From Adiantum capillus-veneris (lineage: Eukaryota; Streptophyta; Polypodiopsida; Polypodiales; Pteridaceae), in assembly GCA_014529385.2 (NCBI GenBank), contig CM043946.1:18232077-18296076 (forward strand): DNA of 64,000 bases. The letters run 5' to 3'. Positions 51,905 through 63,980 of this stretch are shown here, piece after piece (within the stretch, counting starts at the first letter, position 1; every line of letters begins with the position of its first letter). The notes beneath the pieces are model-generated. The model saw only the letters and a list, made by a program, of their open reading frames with translations, was not told where the DNA came from and made no database searches. The position numbers and the translations under genes are program-made.

Positions 51905-52712
51905 TGTAAGGTGCAACCGAAGTGAATGTTAAACATTGCTCAAGATGAGTGCTCCGAACTGTGCTCAAGGGTTCCTTTTATTTACGGAAGGGAGAGCTTT
52001 CCGTTCCTGTAGTGAGAGAGTGCAAATGATCACAAACAAAGTGGTAAACACTGTGAATGAAGGTACTGAGACTGAGAGATAGAGAGAGAAGAATACGACA
52101 CCACAATGTTGTCAGACCCTCCTCTAAGGGTCCCACTCTCTATGGCGAGAGAGGTCTATGCTATTGATTGCACAATCCTCGTACAATGGTCTAAATGCAA
52201 CGGACTTGCCGACGATGTCGACGATGATGATCACGACAACGAGACGGGGTGAAATCGAAAACGTTAGGGGCTGAAATCTGCAAATCTTGTATCTGCTGAA
52301 TTATGACTCTATGTCGGTGACGACGGCGATGACGACGACGCGACGACGATGCGTTGAAAATGCAGATGCTGAAATCTGCGAATAGCGGCTGAATCTGCAA
52401 ACACTGGCTGATCGAACCGTGCAGCAAGGATCTGCTACGGGAAGGTGAGATCTGTGAGGTTTGGGGCTGCTGTTAGCAGAGTCTAAATGCTGAAAATTGA
52501 AAACGCTACTGCTATGGAGGTATTTAATGCCGGGAATCTGCAAAACGCTAGGTTGATCTGCATGTGCAAAAACGCTAGGCCTGATGTGCTAGAATCTGCA
52601 AAAACGCTGGGGCTGATCCGCAGTTGATGAAAACGTTGGGCTGTTCTTGATGGCTGAAAACACTAGGTTGTTTCGCTAGGTGATCCGCAGTTACTGAAAA
52701 CGCTAGGTTGTT
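51905..52712 (-). repeat. Divergent K-like LTR, truncated
   Basis: Begins TGTAAGGTGCAACCGAAG and follows the K LTR order (CTCAAG, GGAGAGCTTTCCGT, GAGAGAAGAATACGACACC, GACGACG block, AAAACGCT motifs) with many differences. It lacks the final GTCACGTGACA part and meets T2 sequence near 52713. Confidence 0.7.
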
Positions 52713-53545
52713 TTGCTTTTTTGATCAAGAAGTTAGCTTCTCCTTTCGGCTGTTTTGATCAAGGATTTAGCTTCTCCTTTCGTCGAGATCAGAACTTTTG
52801 ATATTCCAGCGTAGTAAAATTAGCCATCACACCCAGACCATACTGATTTTCCACGGGTGTCGATGCACTAAAATTACATACCCAGGTAATCTCATCCAAT
52901 TAGGAATATTCAGTAATTGGCACATCGCAATGCAACACAAATGCTCACATATGCATGTTACAAGACATAGAAACATAAAGCCGCCGATGAACACTCCTCC
53001 CGCATAACCTAACAAGGTCCGTGCCGGGAGATATTCAACGACTCCCTCATCACTCCTCCCGCATAACCTATAGAGGTCTGGGCCGGGAGATATAGAGGCC
53101 TTTTACAACCAAACGCCCCCCTGACTACAGCCTGCGTTGTTTGGAGGTGCTGAGAGTAACCACTGCTCAAACTTCTTAATACTCCTCCCGCATAACCATC
53201 CAGGTCCGGGCCGGGAGTCACAACAACAATTATTTTACAAGCATACAACCAAACGCTCCCTAGGCATCGGCCTGCGTCGTTTGGAGGTTTTCAAACATAC
53301 AACGAAACGCTCCCCAGGCATCGACCTGCATCGTTCCGAGGTTCAAACAATACCAAAACAGTATTTCTCACTTCTCCACCTGGGAGTAAAACCACCAATC
53401 ATTGAAACCAGTATCAAACCAGAGTCAAACAATTCAAATCGGCACCAAGACAGGTTCAAAATAGATACCATCCATTTCAAACAAAGTTTCAAACAATACT
53501 TTCTCAAACAAAGTTCAAAAGTATCTAACTATAAAGCAACTAGAG
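52713..53545 (-). repeat. T2 3' non-coding region with short-period repeats
   Basis: Contains three ATGCGGGAGGAGT-type units (minus strand) and three GGGGAGCGTTTGGTTG-type units, the inverted counterpart of 1890-2432. TTGATATTCCAGCGTAGTAA at 52797 matches TTGATATTCCGGCGTAGTAA at 1136. Confidence 0.7.
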
Positions 53546-53548
53546 AGT

Positions 53549-54040
53549 TCATTCAGGATTTTGTTCGGACACCCGAACTTTGAGGACGACTTGCTTGCCC
53601 TTCTGCATCATGGTGATGGTTCGGTTCCGAACTTGGAGAGTCACATCATTCTTGTCATGCCAAGGCATGCCTAATAGAACGTCACAATTGCCCGACTTCA
53701 TGATGTGGAAATCAACTTTTCCATGATAATCTTGAATAGTCACTGGAAGAGCACCAATGAGCGGTACTACTTTCTGAGTTTGCCCTGTGGCTAGCTCAGC
53801 TTCAATTTCTCCACCCTCTGCATCATAATCAAAGTGCATCTGCTTTAAGAATTCTGGATGGATGAAGTTCTCTGTAGCTCCGGGGTCAAAGAAAATAAGG
53901 GCTTTGAAACCATTGACTTTGCCATATGCTCGACACAATTCATTTGTACTCTCAAGGCATATGCCATAAATATCAGGAACGAATCCAATAGCGGGTCTAG
54001 CTCTCTTAGCAGGAGGTGGCGCGGGGGTTCTGTCGACCAT
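53549..54040 (-). CDS. T2 aspartic protease
   Basis: 163-codon open frame with a K/R-rich start, LIFFDPGATENFIHPEFLKQ (D-P-G active site, about residue 50) and CDVLLGMPWHDKNDV. It closely resembles the CV1 protease. It ends with a stop shortly after VSEQNPE; no polymerase follows. The gag frame upstream is shifted near 54100. Confidence 0.8.
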   Translation of the reverse strand: MVDRTPAPPPAKRARPAIGFVPDIYGICLESTNELCRAYGKVNGFKALIFFDPGATENFIHPEFLKQMHFDYDAEGGEIEAELATGQTQKVVPLIGALPVTIQDYHGKVDFHIMKSGNCDVLLGMPWHDKNDVTLQVRNRTITMMQKGKQVVLKVRVSEQNPE

Positions 54041-54450
54041 TGGTGCGGGCGTCGGCTCCTCTGGTCTATCAGTGCATTTGGGACAATCAGAATGATTATG
54101 CCCTGTTTGAAAGCATCCAAACCATCAGCCTTCTTGTATAGTAAGGTGTCTCGTTGAGGCGTCAAACGAGGCCTTTGCGGTTGATTTTCACGAGACTCTC
54201 GAGAATTTGTTTGTTGTTGCTGAGAGTTGTGGTTAGTGGTCGGAGATTCTTCTGTGGTAAACTCTAGCTTTCCCTTCATCAGTTTGTAGCCGATCGCGGC
54301 ATGGTCCATAAGTTCTTGCATGGTAGAGACTTGCTTGGATAGACAATATTCCTGCAATGGTGATGGTAGTCCAATGGTGTATCGCTCGCATTGGGCCTCC
54401 AAGGGAACAGATCTAAAGAAGGACACCGAAAGGTACACGTTGAGAAACAT
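53845..54450 (-). pseudogene. T2 gag C-terminal part
   Basis: Encodes CERYTIGLPSPLQEYC, MQELMDHAAIGYKLMKG and a Q/N/S-rich linker. In another frame near 54110, FGCFQTGHNHSDCPKC is the zinc-knuckle remnant. A TAG at about 54458 separates it from the core. Confidence 0.7.
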
Positions 54451-54456
54451 TTGGTT

Positions 54457-54974
54457 CTATTCGTCCATGGTTTCAATGGCAAGTATTTTCAAGTTGCCCC
54501 ACTCTGTCAACATCCGCACTTCAAACATAGAAGTCATGTAACTATGTGCAAAAGCTGTCTTGAAAGCTTGCCAGGTCCTTGGAGCATGCGGTTGTGTCGC
54601 GATTGAACTCCACCATTGCATAGCATTATCTTTAAGAAATCCCGCTACTCGAGAAATCTTTGATTCTTCTGTATAGTTCCCTAAAGCATAGATGTTGTCG
54701 AATTGTTGTAGGAACTGCAATGCTTTCTTGCGATCTTTCACCCCGGAAAAAGTGAAAAATTTGATTGTCGTGCCACCATCTTTGAAATCTTTGGGTTGGT
54801 TTGGCGCATATCCCGGGTATGGATAATAAGGGTATCCATATGGGCTCCAACCATTGTAGCCTGGTGGTGGTGGTGGTGGAGGTGGGGGAAGTGGCGGTGG
54901 CAAAGGCGGTTGCAATTGATCAAGGTCAAATGGCTGCATCATATCCCTGAAGACTCCCCCGATCGGGACAGACG
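54457..54974 (-). pseudogene. T2 gag core with polyproline
   Basis: Starts MMQPFDLDQLQPP, then a polyproline tract (GGT-rich DNA at 54865-54895), YPYYPYPGYAP, and the gag core: IKFFTFSGVKDRKKALQFLQ, VAGFLKDNAMQWWSSI and WQAFKTAFAHSYMTSMFEVR. The core looks complete. In-frame TAGs flank it. Confidence 0.8.
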
Positions 54975-55358
54975 GCTAAGAAGGTTGCCGATTGGAAGCT
55001 CTCGTACTTTCTGGTGCCTGAGGAGGAGGTACCACCTGGGGCATCGAAGGGGGTAACATGTAGTTCAAAAAGTGTTGAAAACTTTGCAGCATCGAAAGAT
55101 TCTGCTGAGGATGCCGCGAAAGAATGTCGTGAAGGTTGTTGAGCAGAAACTGCAAATATTCTGCTGAAATTATGAATTCCAAGTATTGGGTTCTTAATCG
55201 GCTTATGCCCTATAAGACACTGCGGTGAAGACGGGAGCGTGTCCGATGCGCGATGAAGTAAGGGTGGGAGTGGCTGATAAGTCCGGGAATAATAATTCCA
55301 ATAGCTTTGTCTGCTCTTTTGTAGGATCGGTATGCTTTCAGAAAAGCACACGCCTGAT
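54975..55358 (-). pseudogene. T2 gag start and leader
   Basis: Frames 54976-55182 (HDILSRHPQQNLSMLQSFQH) and 55210-55351 (AFLKAYRSYKRADKA, SHSHPYFIAH) match the inverted copy in T1. A TAG at about 54974 and shifts break it. Confidence 0.6.
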
Positions 55359-55370
55359 GCTCTGATACCA
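55359..55370 (-). other. T2 primer-binding site
   Basis: The minus strand reads TGGTATCAGAGC one base from the LTR. Confidence 0.85.
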
Positions 55371-55371
55371 C

Positions 55372-56001
55372 TGTCACAAGACGCGCACCACGTGCCAATA
55401 GAAAAGAACAGACTGAACAGACTTTTAGCACTTCAATAACAACTGAATTGAAAGAGAGAGAGACGACACGCGACACGGAGTGACGGAATTCCACCCCAGA
55501 GAGTATTGGCCCCAAACCTTGGCGCCCCTTTCGGTATTTCGTTATATTGCATCAACACAGTAGAAGCCGGTACTGCAGACTCTGCACCTTCGCGAGGAAG
55601 CATGCAAGAGAATGAGCCCTAGCCTCATATTTAAAGGCCCTTGGCCTAAAAAGCAATTATAGTAAAAAGCCTTTAAAACTCAAAAAATTTTGGTCCAAAA
55701 GCAAAGCCAAAAAGCTGCCAGCATACATCACGGAAATCCGTTCAGCTTGCCACGTCATCATGCCAGCGCAATTTTTGAAAATCTGCCACGTTGCCCTTAC
55801 GGTTAGGGTTAGGGTTTCCAAAATTAGGGTTTGCAAGTTTTAGGGTTAGGGATTCCAGAATTAGGATTTGCAGGTTTTAGGGTTAGGGTTTCCAGAATTA
55901 GGGTTTGCAGGTTTTAGGGTTAGGGTTTCCACAATTAGGGTTTTAGACGTTAGGGTTTTTGGCAGAAATTAGGGTTTTTTCCACGTCAGCAGTTTGTTAC
56001 A
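55372..56001 (-). repeat. T2 5' LTR (630 bp) with telomere-like array
   Basis: TGTCACAAGACGCG to GTTTGTTACA. Shorter than the T1 LTRs because the GTGACACTTCTTCTGTTGC block is missing between array and end. The TTAGGG-like array lies at 55797-55979. Confidence 0.85.
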
Positions 56002-56081
56002 CCCTCCCTCTCTCTCTCTCTCCTCCATTATCGTCACCCCCCCCCTCTCTCTCCCTCTCGTTCGTCTGTAAGCGGCCAACA

Positions 56082-56137
<56 letters not shown>

Positions 56138-56159
56138 GCAGCCCACGAAGGCGCAAGGA

Positions 56160-56199
<40 letters not shown>

Positions 56200-56273
56200 C
56201 CCACACACACACACAAACCCCTACACACATACTCACTCTCTCTCCATTTCTCACCCTCGTTCAGCCCTCACCT

Positions 56274-56307
<34 letters not shown>

Positions 56308-56376
56308 GTTCTCAGCAAAACATCTCTCTCTCTCTTACCATACACTCATACACACTCTCTTCCCCCCCCCCCCATA

Positions 56377-56410
<34 letters not shown>

Positions 56411-56420
56411 CACACACACA
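56002..56420. repeat. CT and CA microsatellites
   Basis: Long CT runs at 56084-56132 and 56165-56197 with shorter ones at 56011-56030 and 56278-56307, then CA runs at 56381-56420. Frames here give only Arg-Glu or Ser-Leu low-complexity peptides and are not genes. Confidence 0.9.
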
Positions 56421-59234
56421 CTTTGTCACAGCAAGCTGACCATAGCTACACACACACACTCACTTGGTAAAACTGAGTTGCTACCCTGTGCTGTACAACT
56501 GCTGGTGAAGTTAGTGCTTTTTACCAACTTTTGGGGCTACCCTGTGGATACTACCCCCTAATCTATCTCTTACCTTATACTTTGGCCTCTTGAGTATTTG
56601 GGCGGCTTTCGAGTTCATTGACTCTGCTTGGTTTTCATCAAACTGTCGCGGCTCTAATACTGTATCGCGGCCCCGAATCTCTTTGGGGATTGCCTCTGTT
56701 GCGGTATCTTGCATTTGCTCGGGCTCTAAACCATGGCTGCTATCACATTAAAGAGTGCATTATGTGATCCTCTTTGGTGCTTCAAGACCATATATAAAGA
56801 GGTGAGGGATCTTTTGCTTCCTCACTTAGACTTTGTTATTTTTTCTTGGGAAAGAATGAGAGGAAGGAATGGTGCTTGATCTGTTGATTCATCTCTTGAA
56901 AACATAATATTCGACACCCGGTGCCTCACAGGTTAGGACTGTTTTGCATCTGATGCGTTTTTTAAGTTGTAATACTAGTAGATGACATTGAATCTTTCAT
57001 ATGGTTATCATATTGGTGTTTTGACACTGATGGGGAATATAAAGGCTGACTGCCTGGTGAGGTGCTTGCTATCCATGCTTTTTTTTGAGTAATGGAAGGA
57101 GGGTTACTGGTTATACTACCATCCTTTGATGGCTGCAGTTGGTAATGTCACATAAAAAAAAGAGGGAGAGCTTTTACTTGGCCTAATCCAGCTGGTTATA
57201 CACAGTCTATACATCTTGCTCAATCTTTGGTATGTTTGAATAGTAGCAGGGTGTGGTTCTTCCATTTAACAAAGTTGGGCTGACTTAACTGGTCTTTACA
57301 AATGGGGCCTTCTTCTTTTTTCTTGGTACTGACTGCATACATTCACTCTAGTTTTTTGATTGCAACTGTGCTAAGAATATAACATCTAACTTATCATATA
57401 TATACTTTTTAGATTTGTTTACAATCAGATGGTGAGTATAAAGGCTAAAAACCTGGTGATGGTGCTGGTTATGCATAAACTTTCTAGTTACTAGAATATT
57501 GCCATATTCTGATAGTTATAATTGTAGCTTTCATTGGATGTTTACCTATCTTTGCTTCTGGGAAACTATCATGAGTATACTTCTGCTCACTAGCTCATAT
57601 CATTGGCTGAGATAACTGATCTTTTCAGGGGGGGCTTTCTTTCTTTCTTACATAGCACTGATTACCTATACTCACCTTAAGCCTTTTTCGCTTGACTTAA
57701 GAATGACATCAGTGAGTTAAGGGAGCAGCAGAATGAGACACTAGTTTTGGTTATATTGGTTATACTCCCTTTTTTCTGATGATTGCAGATAGTTATGTTA
57801 CACTATTGGCCTGGTCTAGCTGGTTAGACTTTACATCTTTAGGCTTAATCTAAGGAAAACTACAAAGTGATATATTGGTTTTGCTGCCATTTTCTGGTTC
57901 AGTTTTGTTCACATCAGCATATGATGTTGTTTGGGCTGCGTTATCTGGTACTGACTGATCCTCTGCTAGTGTGTTGGAGTATGACATCAAATACCATTGG
58001 CAAAAAACCAGATGGTGAGAACAAGGGTTGTTTGCCTGATGGTGGTGCTGGCTATGCATAATCTTTCTAGTTACTGAAATACTGCCATATTCTAGTAACA
58101 AAATCTCAAAAAATAGAGATCAGTGAGTTAAGGGAGCAGCAAAAGGATACACTAGTTTTGGTTATACTGCTTGTTTCTGATGGTTGCAGTTCGTTGTGTT
58201 ACACTCTCAAAAAAAAGGGGAGAGCTTATACTTGGCCTGGTCTAGCTGGTTAGACTTAACATCTTTAGGCTTAATCTAAGGAACACTGCAAAGTGGTATA
58301 CTGGTTTTGCTGCCATTTTCTGGTTCAATTTTGTTCACGTCAGCATATGATCTTGTTTGGGCTTCTTTATCTGGTACTGATTGATCCTCTGCTACTGTGC
58401 TGGAGTATGGCCGATACAAGTAAATTGCCGATACAAGTGTTGCTCGATATTTTAATTTTTGGCAGTTACTCGAGCTTACTTTATGGTTGCTTTTTTTAAT
58501 GTTGCATACTGGATCCTACTTTGATCTACTGCTTTGTTTTTGACTGGTTTATATGCTGAATTTTAGTGGTTAGAAGGAGTGATTACCAAGATTGCTATAA
58601 CACAACCTAATTTAACTTATCTGCTGATTCGACTGATAATACTGGATACATGAGTTTCTCTAGGGATGCTGGCTATCTTCTGGCTTTGGCTGGCCTTTGC
58701 TAGCTGTTTTGATGATCTCAACGTGAAGCAAATTTATAACGGATACCTTGTTTGGTTGTTGATTGCTCTTATTTATGGAAGAAGTTAAAACAAATGGAGT
58801 AACTCTAGCAGGAATATGATGCTAAAAAATCCTTGGTACTTTATTATACAGGAGAGTAGCTGGTCTTATAACTTTTATGTTTGACATGGATAACAACTGA
58901 CAGATTCTTTGAAGCCTGCCATACGTAGCCAAGTCTAACATATCTGTTGTCTTGACTATATGGATGCAGGTGAGAATTCTATCTTGGCTTAAAGAGGTTT
59001 AGCTTGCTGCAGTCCGACTTTGGAAGCATTTTGATGATGCAATTGGGATAGTTTTTGATACCTTTGTACAAATTCCTTTGGAATGATACTTAATTCTTAC
59101 TATATTGTACAGTTTTGATTCAAAGACTGAATTATTTATGTACTTCTCTTTCCTTGGCATCTTTAGCCAGTCGTCTTTTTGAGCATTTTTTTCAATTGGT
59201 GTGTTATTTATATAGTTTAGCAGCTACACACACA
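56421..59234. repeat. Tandem duplication, unit 1 (2.8 kb)
   Basis: Starts CTTTGTCACAGCAAGC and ends TTTAGCAGCTACACACACAC. It is repeated at 59821-62369 with few changes. It holds a TATATAAAG box at 56791-56799, a 68-codon minus frame (56511-56714, ILKRPKYKVRDRLGG) and internal subrepeats (about 57711-57982 and 58123-58406, each with GAGTTAAGGGAGCAGC and TGCTGCCATTTTCTGGTTCA). No known protein domain is seen. Confidence 0.85.
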
Positions 59235-59820
59235 CCTCTAAACACCAGGCCCTCCCAGGCCACTGGGAGGACTAGGATGCTGGCTTTAGATATGTTTTTG
59301 GTTGTAGGTTTTGAGTGACCCACTGTCTGTAATTCCTTTACTGGTTGACAGGTGTTAGGTGGTCTCTCCTTGACTATAGACTAGATTCCTTCTCACGACT
59401 ATTATAGTCTTTATGGCTCAGTCGTTTGTAAGTAGCAGGTTAATCCAATTCTACTTACCTATGCTTTGGCAAATTGGTTTATTGACTGTTACAGGTACAT
59501 GCTAGTCATATGCTGAACAAGATGACTTTTCGGAACAAGATGACTTGCCTTATGTTTTTCTTCCAACAGCTACTCAATGACAACCGTACTTACTTCAAAC
59601 TGGTTGACAAAGCCTTAAAACTCCTACAGGAGTAATGTCTTCCTTCAAGACTTTTATATACAGACATTTCTTCCCTTTTGAGGGTCACTCTTAATTTTTC
59701 TATACTCATGAAATTAAAAATCTCATCTTTCTGGTGAGGCAGTAGGCCCATACACAATGGGCCTACTGCGAAGACCCATTGTGTATGGCGCCTGGGTTAG
59801 GGCGGGTACACACACACACA
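59235..59820. other. Spacer between duplicated units, with hairpin
   Basis: About 590 bp present once. CCCTCCCAGGCCACTGGGAGG near 59263 forms a small hairpin. Around 59739-59788 two overlapping inverted repeats occur (arms GCAGTAGGCCCA and CCATACACAATGGG). No gene seen. Confidence 0.75.
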
Positions 59821-62369
59821 CTTTGTCAGAGCAAGCTGACCATAGCTACACACACACACCCACACAGTCGGTAAAATTGAGTTGCTACCCTGTGCTGTAC
59901 AACTGCTGGTGAAGTTAGTGCTTTTTACCAACTTTTGGGGCTACCCTATGGATACTACCCCCTAATCTATCTCTTAACTTATACTTTGGTCTCTTGAGTA
60001 TTTGGGCGGCTTTCGAGTTCATTGACTCTACTTGGTTTTCATCAAACTTTCGCGGCTCTCATACTGTATCGCGGCCCCGAATCTCTTTGGGGATTGCCTC
60101 TGTTGCGGTATCTTGCATTTGCTCGGGCTCTAAACCAGGGCTGCTATCACATCAAAGAGTGCATTATGTGATCCTCCTTGGTGCTTCAAGACCATATATA
60201 AAGAGGTGAGGGATCTTTTGCTCCCTCACTTAGACTTTGTTCTTTTTTCTTGGGAAAGAATGAGAGGAAGGAATGGTGCTTGATCTGTTGATTCATCTCT
60301 TGAAAACATAATATTCGACACCCGGTGCCTCACACGTTAGGACTGTTTTGAATCTGATGCCTTTTTTAAGTTGTAATACTAGTAGATGACATTGAATCTT
60401 TCATATGGTTATCATATTGGTGTTTTGACACTGATGGGGAATATAAAGGCTGACTGCCTGGTGAGGTGCTTGCTATCCATGCTTTTTTTTGAGTAATGGA
60501 AGGAGGGTTACTGGTTATACTACCATCCTTTGATGGCTGCAGTTGGTAATGTCACATAAAAAAAAGAGGGAGAGCTTTTACTTGGCCTAATCCAGTTGGT
60601 TATACACAGTCTATACATCTTCTTGAATAGGTTATTAGAATACTACCATATTCTGATAGTTATAATTGTAGCTTTCATTGGATGTGTACCTATCTTGGCT
60701 TCTGGGAAACTATCATGAGTATACTTCTGCTCACTAGCTCATATCACTGGCTGAGATAACTGATCTTTTCCGGGGGGGACTTTCTTTCTTTCTTACATAG
60801 CACTGATTACCTATACTCACCTTAAGCTTTTTTCGCTTGACTTAAGAATGGCATCAGTGAGTTAAGGGAGCAGCATAATGATACTAGTTTTGGTTATACT
60901 GGTTATACTGCCTTTTTTCTGATGGTTGCAGGTAGTTATGTTACACTCTTGGCCTGGTCTAGCTGGTTAGACTTTACATCTTCAGGCTTAATCTAAGGAA
61001 CACTACAAAGTGATATACTGGTTTTGCTGTCATTTTCTGGTTCAGTTTTGTTCACATCAGCATATGATGTTGTTTGGGCTGCTTTATCTGGTACTTACTG
61101 ATCCTCTGCTACTGTGCTGGAGTATGACATCAAATACCATTGGCAAACAACCAAATGGTGAGAACAAGGGTTGTTTGCCTGATAGTGGTGCTGGCTATGC
61201 ATAATCTTTCTAGTTACTGAAATGCTGCCATATTCTAGTAACAAAATCTCAAAAAATAGAGATCAGTGAGTTAAGGGAGCAGCAAAAGGATACACTAGTT
61301 TTGGTTATACTAGTTATACTGCTTGTTTCTGATGGTTGCAGTTAGTTGTGTTACACTCTCAAAAAAAAGGGGAGAGCTTATACTTGGCCTGGTCTAGCTG
61401 GTTAGACTTTACATCTTCAGGCTTAATCTAAGGAACACTGCAAAGTGGTATACTGGTTTTGCTGCCATTTTCTGGTTCAGTTTTGTTCACATCAGCATAT
61501 GATGTTGTTTGGGCTTCTTTATCTGGTACTGTGCTGGAGTATGGCCGATACAAGTAAATTGCTGATACAAGTGTTGCTCGATATTTTAATTTTTGGCAGT
61601 TACTCGAGCTTACTTTATGGTTGCTTTTTTTAATGTTGCATACTGGATACTCCTTTGATCTACTGCTCTGTTTTTGACTGGTTTATTTATTGATTTTTAC
61701 TTGTTAGAAGGAGTGATTACCAAGATTGCTATAATACAACCTAATTTAACTTATCTGCGGATTTGACTGATAATACTGGATACATGAGTTTCTCTAGGGA
61801 TGCTGGCTATCTGGTGGCTTTGGTTGGCCTTTGCTGGTTGTTTTAATGATCTCAACCTGAAGCAAATTTATAACGGATACCTTGTTTGGTTGTTGATTGC
61901 TCTGATTTATGGCAGAAGTTAAAACAAATGGAGTAACTCTAGCAGGAATATGATGCTAAAAAATCCTTGGTACTTTATTATACAGGACAATAGCTAGTCT
62001 AATAACTTTTAAGTTTGACATGGATAACAACTGATAGATTCCTTGAAGCCTGCCGTACGTAGCCAAGTCTAACATATCTGTTGTCTTGACTATATGGATG
62101 TAGGTGAGAATTCTATCTTGGCTTAAAGAGGTTTAGCTTGCTGCAGTCCGACTTTGGAAGCATTTTGATGATGCAATTGGGATAGTTTTTGATACCTTTG
62201 TACAAATTCCTTTGGAATGATACTTAATTCTTACTATATTGTAGAGCTTTGATTCAAAGACTGAATTATTTCTGTACTTATCTTGCCTTGACATCTTTAG
62301 CCAGTCGTCTTTTTGAACATCTTGTTCAATTGGTGTGTTATTTATATAGTTTAGCAACTACACACACAC
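59821..62369. repeat. Tandem duplication, unit 2 (2.5 kb)
   Basis: Copy of 56421-59234 at a 3.4-kb offset. It lacks a segment equal to about 57214-57490. The TATA-like TATATAAAG is at 60195-60203. The 68-codon minus frame is broken here by a TGA, so that frame is unlikely to be under selection. Confidence 0.85.
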
Positions 62370-62880
62370 ATACGTACACTACACGCATGAGCGCACGCAC
62401 ATAGTTATATACGCACCAACACGCACGCCATACGCACGCACAAGAAGAAAAACCGAAGAAGCTCGACATCGACACCCAAAGCAACGAAGAAGAACGACCA
62501 AGATCATGCGATGGCGACCACAGTTCAAAGAAAGACGCCGAAGGCATGTCCCAGCGAGTACCGAGGTTGATCAGCGCGCTACACCGACGTATCAGTAAAG
62601 CGTGCAAATCACCGGCATCTCGTCCATGACGCATCTCCACAGTAAACATCCGTAGGATAATCTATTGTTTTCCGTTTTCAAGCCAAAACCTTGTAAAAAA
62701 ACATTTGTATATTGCCATCTCTCTCTAGGTGATGGTCACAAAGGCCCACCTAGGAGATATGATTTTAAAATTTTCCTAAAACAAAGTAGGGGTCAACCAT
62801 CTGGGACCTGGTCCTTGCTTTGTCTCTCCTGATTAGGGCCTAAGCCTAATCATATTATTCTAAACTAAGCAAGCCTGCAC
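62370..62880. other. Non-coding stretch
   Basis: Starts with CA/ACGC-rich sequence, then mixed sequence without a recognised gene. From about 62720 it may be the U3 part of an LTR, given the TATA box that follows and the plus-strand gag downstream. Confidence 0.4.
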
Positions 62881-62881
62881 C

Positions 62882-62889
62882 TATAAAAA
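62882..62889 (+). promoter_or_regulatory. TATA box of a possible LTR promoter
   Basis: TATAAAAA in the context CACCTATAAAAAGAGC, about 1 kb upstream of the plus-strand gag fragment at the window end. No upstream element is identified. Confidence 0.45.
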
Positions 62890-63018
62890 GAGCACTGAGA
62901 GGTCACTATCGGGAGTTAGCACTTGAGAGGGAAGCCATGCACACTGTGACTCCAAGGGTCGCTACTCACAAGAGTGGGATCTCCGCACATGTGAATTTTC
63001 CCTAGAGAACGCACTATA

Positions 63019-63019
<1 letters not shown>

Positions 63020-63072
<53 letters not shown>
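63020..63072. repeat. CT microsatellite (53 bp)
   Basis: Pure CT repeat just downstream of the TATA-like box, in the likely transcribed leader. Confidence 0.9.
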
Positions 63073-63076
<4 letters not shown>

Positions 63077-63861
63077 CCATGGTCGCCACCTCACCGAAAC
63101 GAAGGTTTCTGTAAATACCACCTTGCATCAAGTTTGCCCTCACATCCCGAGGGTCTCTCTCTCTCTCTCTACAGTGTGCTGTGATTAGTGTTATTTTGCA
63201 CCGCTGCTGTTCGCGTCCCAGCTGCTCAAAGCTAGGTGGTGCCCCCTATTCACTCCCTGTGACGAGTTTGGCGTGCACGGTCCTTGCGTAGAGGCCGCTG
63301 GGGCCCGTTTTGCGCTTGTGCTTGTCACCGTTCTTGATGGCCTTACATATATATATGTTAACAGTGCTCCCGTCATAACTCTGAATGACGCACGAGAAAT
63401 ATCTATATTCGGATGTCTCCAGTGAGAAAACTCTCCAACTTATAATTCCAATAATTCTATTAGAAATATTTTTCTCGGTGTCTCAAGCGAAAAAACCCTC
63501 TCAATAATAAATCCAATAATTCATTAGAATTATATTAATGATACATTGGACACCTATTGCTAGAGATTTTGGGATACTTTTCTACCTGTTTCTTCCTTAA
63601 AAAAGGTAACCTTCGAGCAACAAGTTGAGTTGTTTTGATGTGGGCTTCCCAAAGAGAGACGGAGTTATTGCCTACAGAAGAAGTCCGGGTCCATGCAACG
63701 GCTCATGGGACATGCCAAATAGGGTTTTGCTATGCATGCTGGCACAATCACTTGCCCTACAGAAAGTCTTGTGGCAGTTAGAACCGACTAATGGTAACAG
63801 GAAGAAGGGAAAAGTTAAAACATTAGAAAAAGAAACCAATATGCCCTAAATTGTCAGTAGA
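63073..63861. other. Probable LTR end and gag leader
   Basis: No gene is certain. Near 63385-63500 a roughly 80-bp motif (TCTCCAGTGAGAAAACTCTC, TCTCAAGCGAAAAAACCCTC) is repeated imperfectly with an ATTCCAATAATTC core. A 74-codon plus frame at 63625-63849 may belong to gag but has no clear motif. Confidence 0.4.
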
Positions 63862-63980
63862 CTAGCGCGCTGAGTACTACAAAGAGGGTAAATGTTACGG
63901 ATGCAGGGAACAGGGGCATGCGCTTGCCAAGTGCTCTAACAAAGCATCGAATGATCAAGCCGGACAAGCCAGAGAGTTCT
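63862..63980 (+). pseudogene. gag zinc knuckle of another LTR element
   Basis: The plus strand encodes EYYKEGKCYGCREQGHALAK and C, a complete CCHC knuckle, in the style of the CV1 knuckle (REGKCFGCGETGH). A TAG lies just upstream (63856) and a TAA at about 63981, so the frame is broken. The element continues beyond the window. Confidence 0.75.

Larger units (their letters stand above)
52713..56001 (-). mobile_element. T2: T-family element with gag and protease, 3' truncated
   Basis: 5' LTR 55372-56001, primer-binding site 55359-55370, gag about 53845-55301, protease 53549-54040, then the short-period repeat region (52830-53360) and the GATCAAGGAGTTAGC-type 3' segment seen near 1040-1110 in T1. 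No RT or integrase lies between protease and 3' region. The 3' LTR is missing; the sequence joins a K-like LTR. It provides the uninverted gene order for comparison with T1. Confidence 0.75.

Noticed and set aside
55959-56254. Frames giving Arg-Glu or Ser-Leu repeats
   Set aside because: Translations of CT microsatellite with no coding signal.
56511-56714. 68-codon minus frame as a host gene
   Set aside because: The duplicate at 59904-60120 has a stop in the middle and no family match; only noted in the repeat entry.
57850-58101. Short frames with CCHFLVQFCSHQHMM-type sequence repeated at 58293, 61010 and 61445
   Set aside because: They are the same non-coding subrepeat; frames are short and broken differently in each copy.
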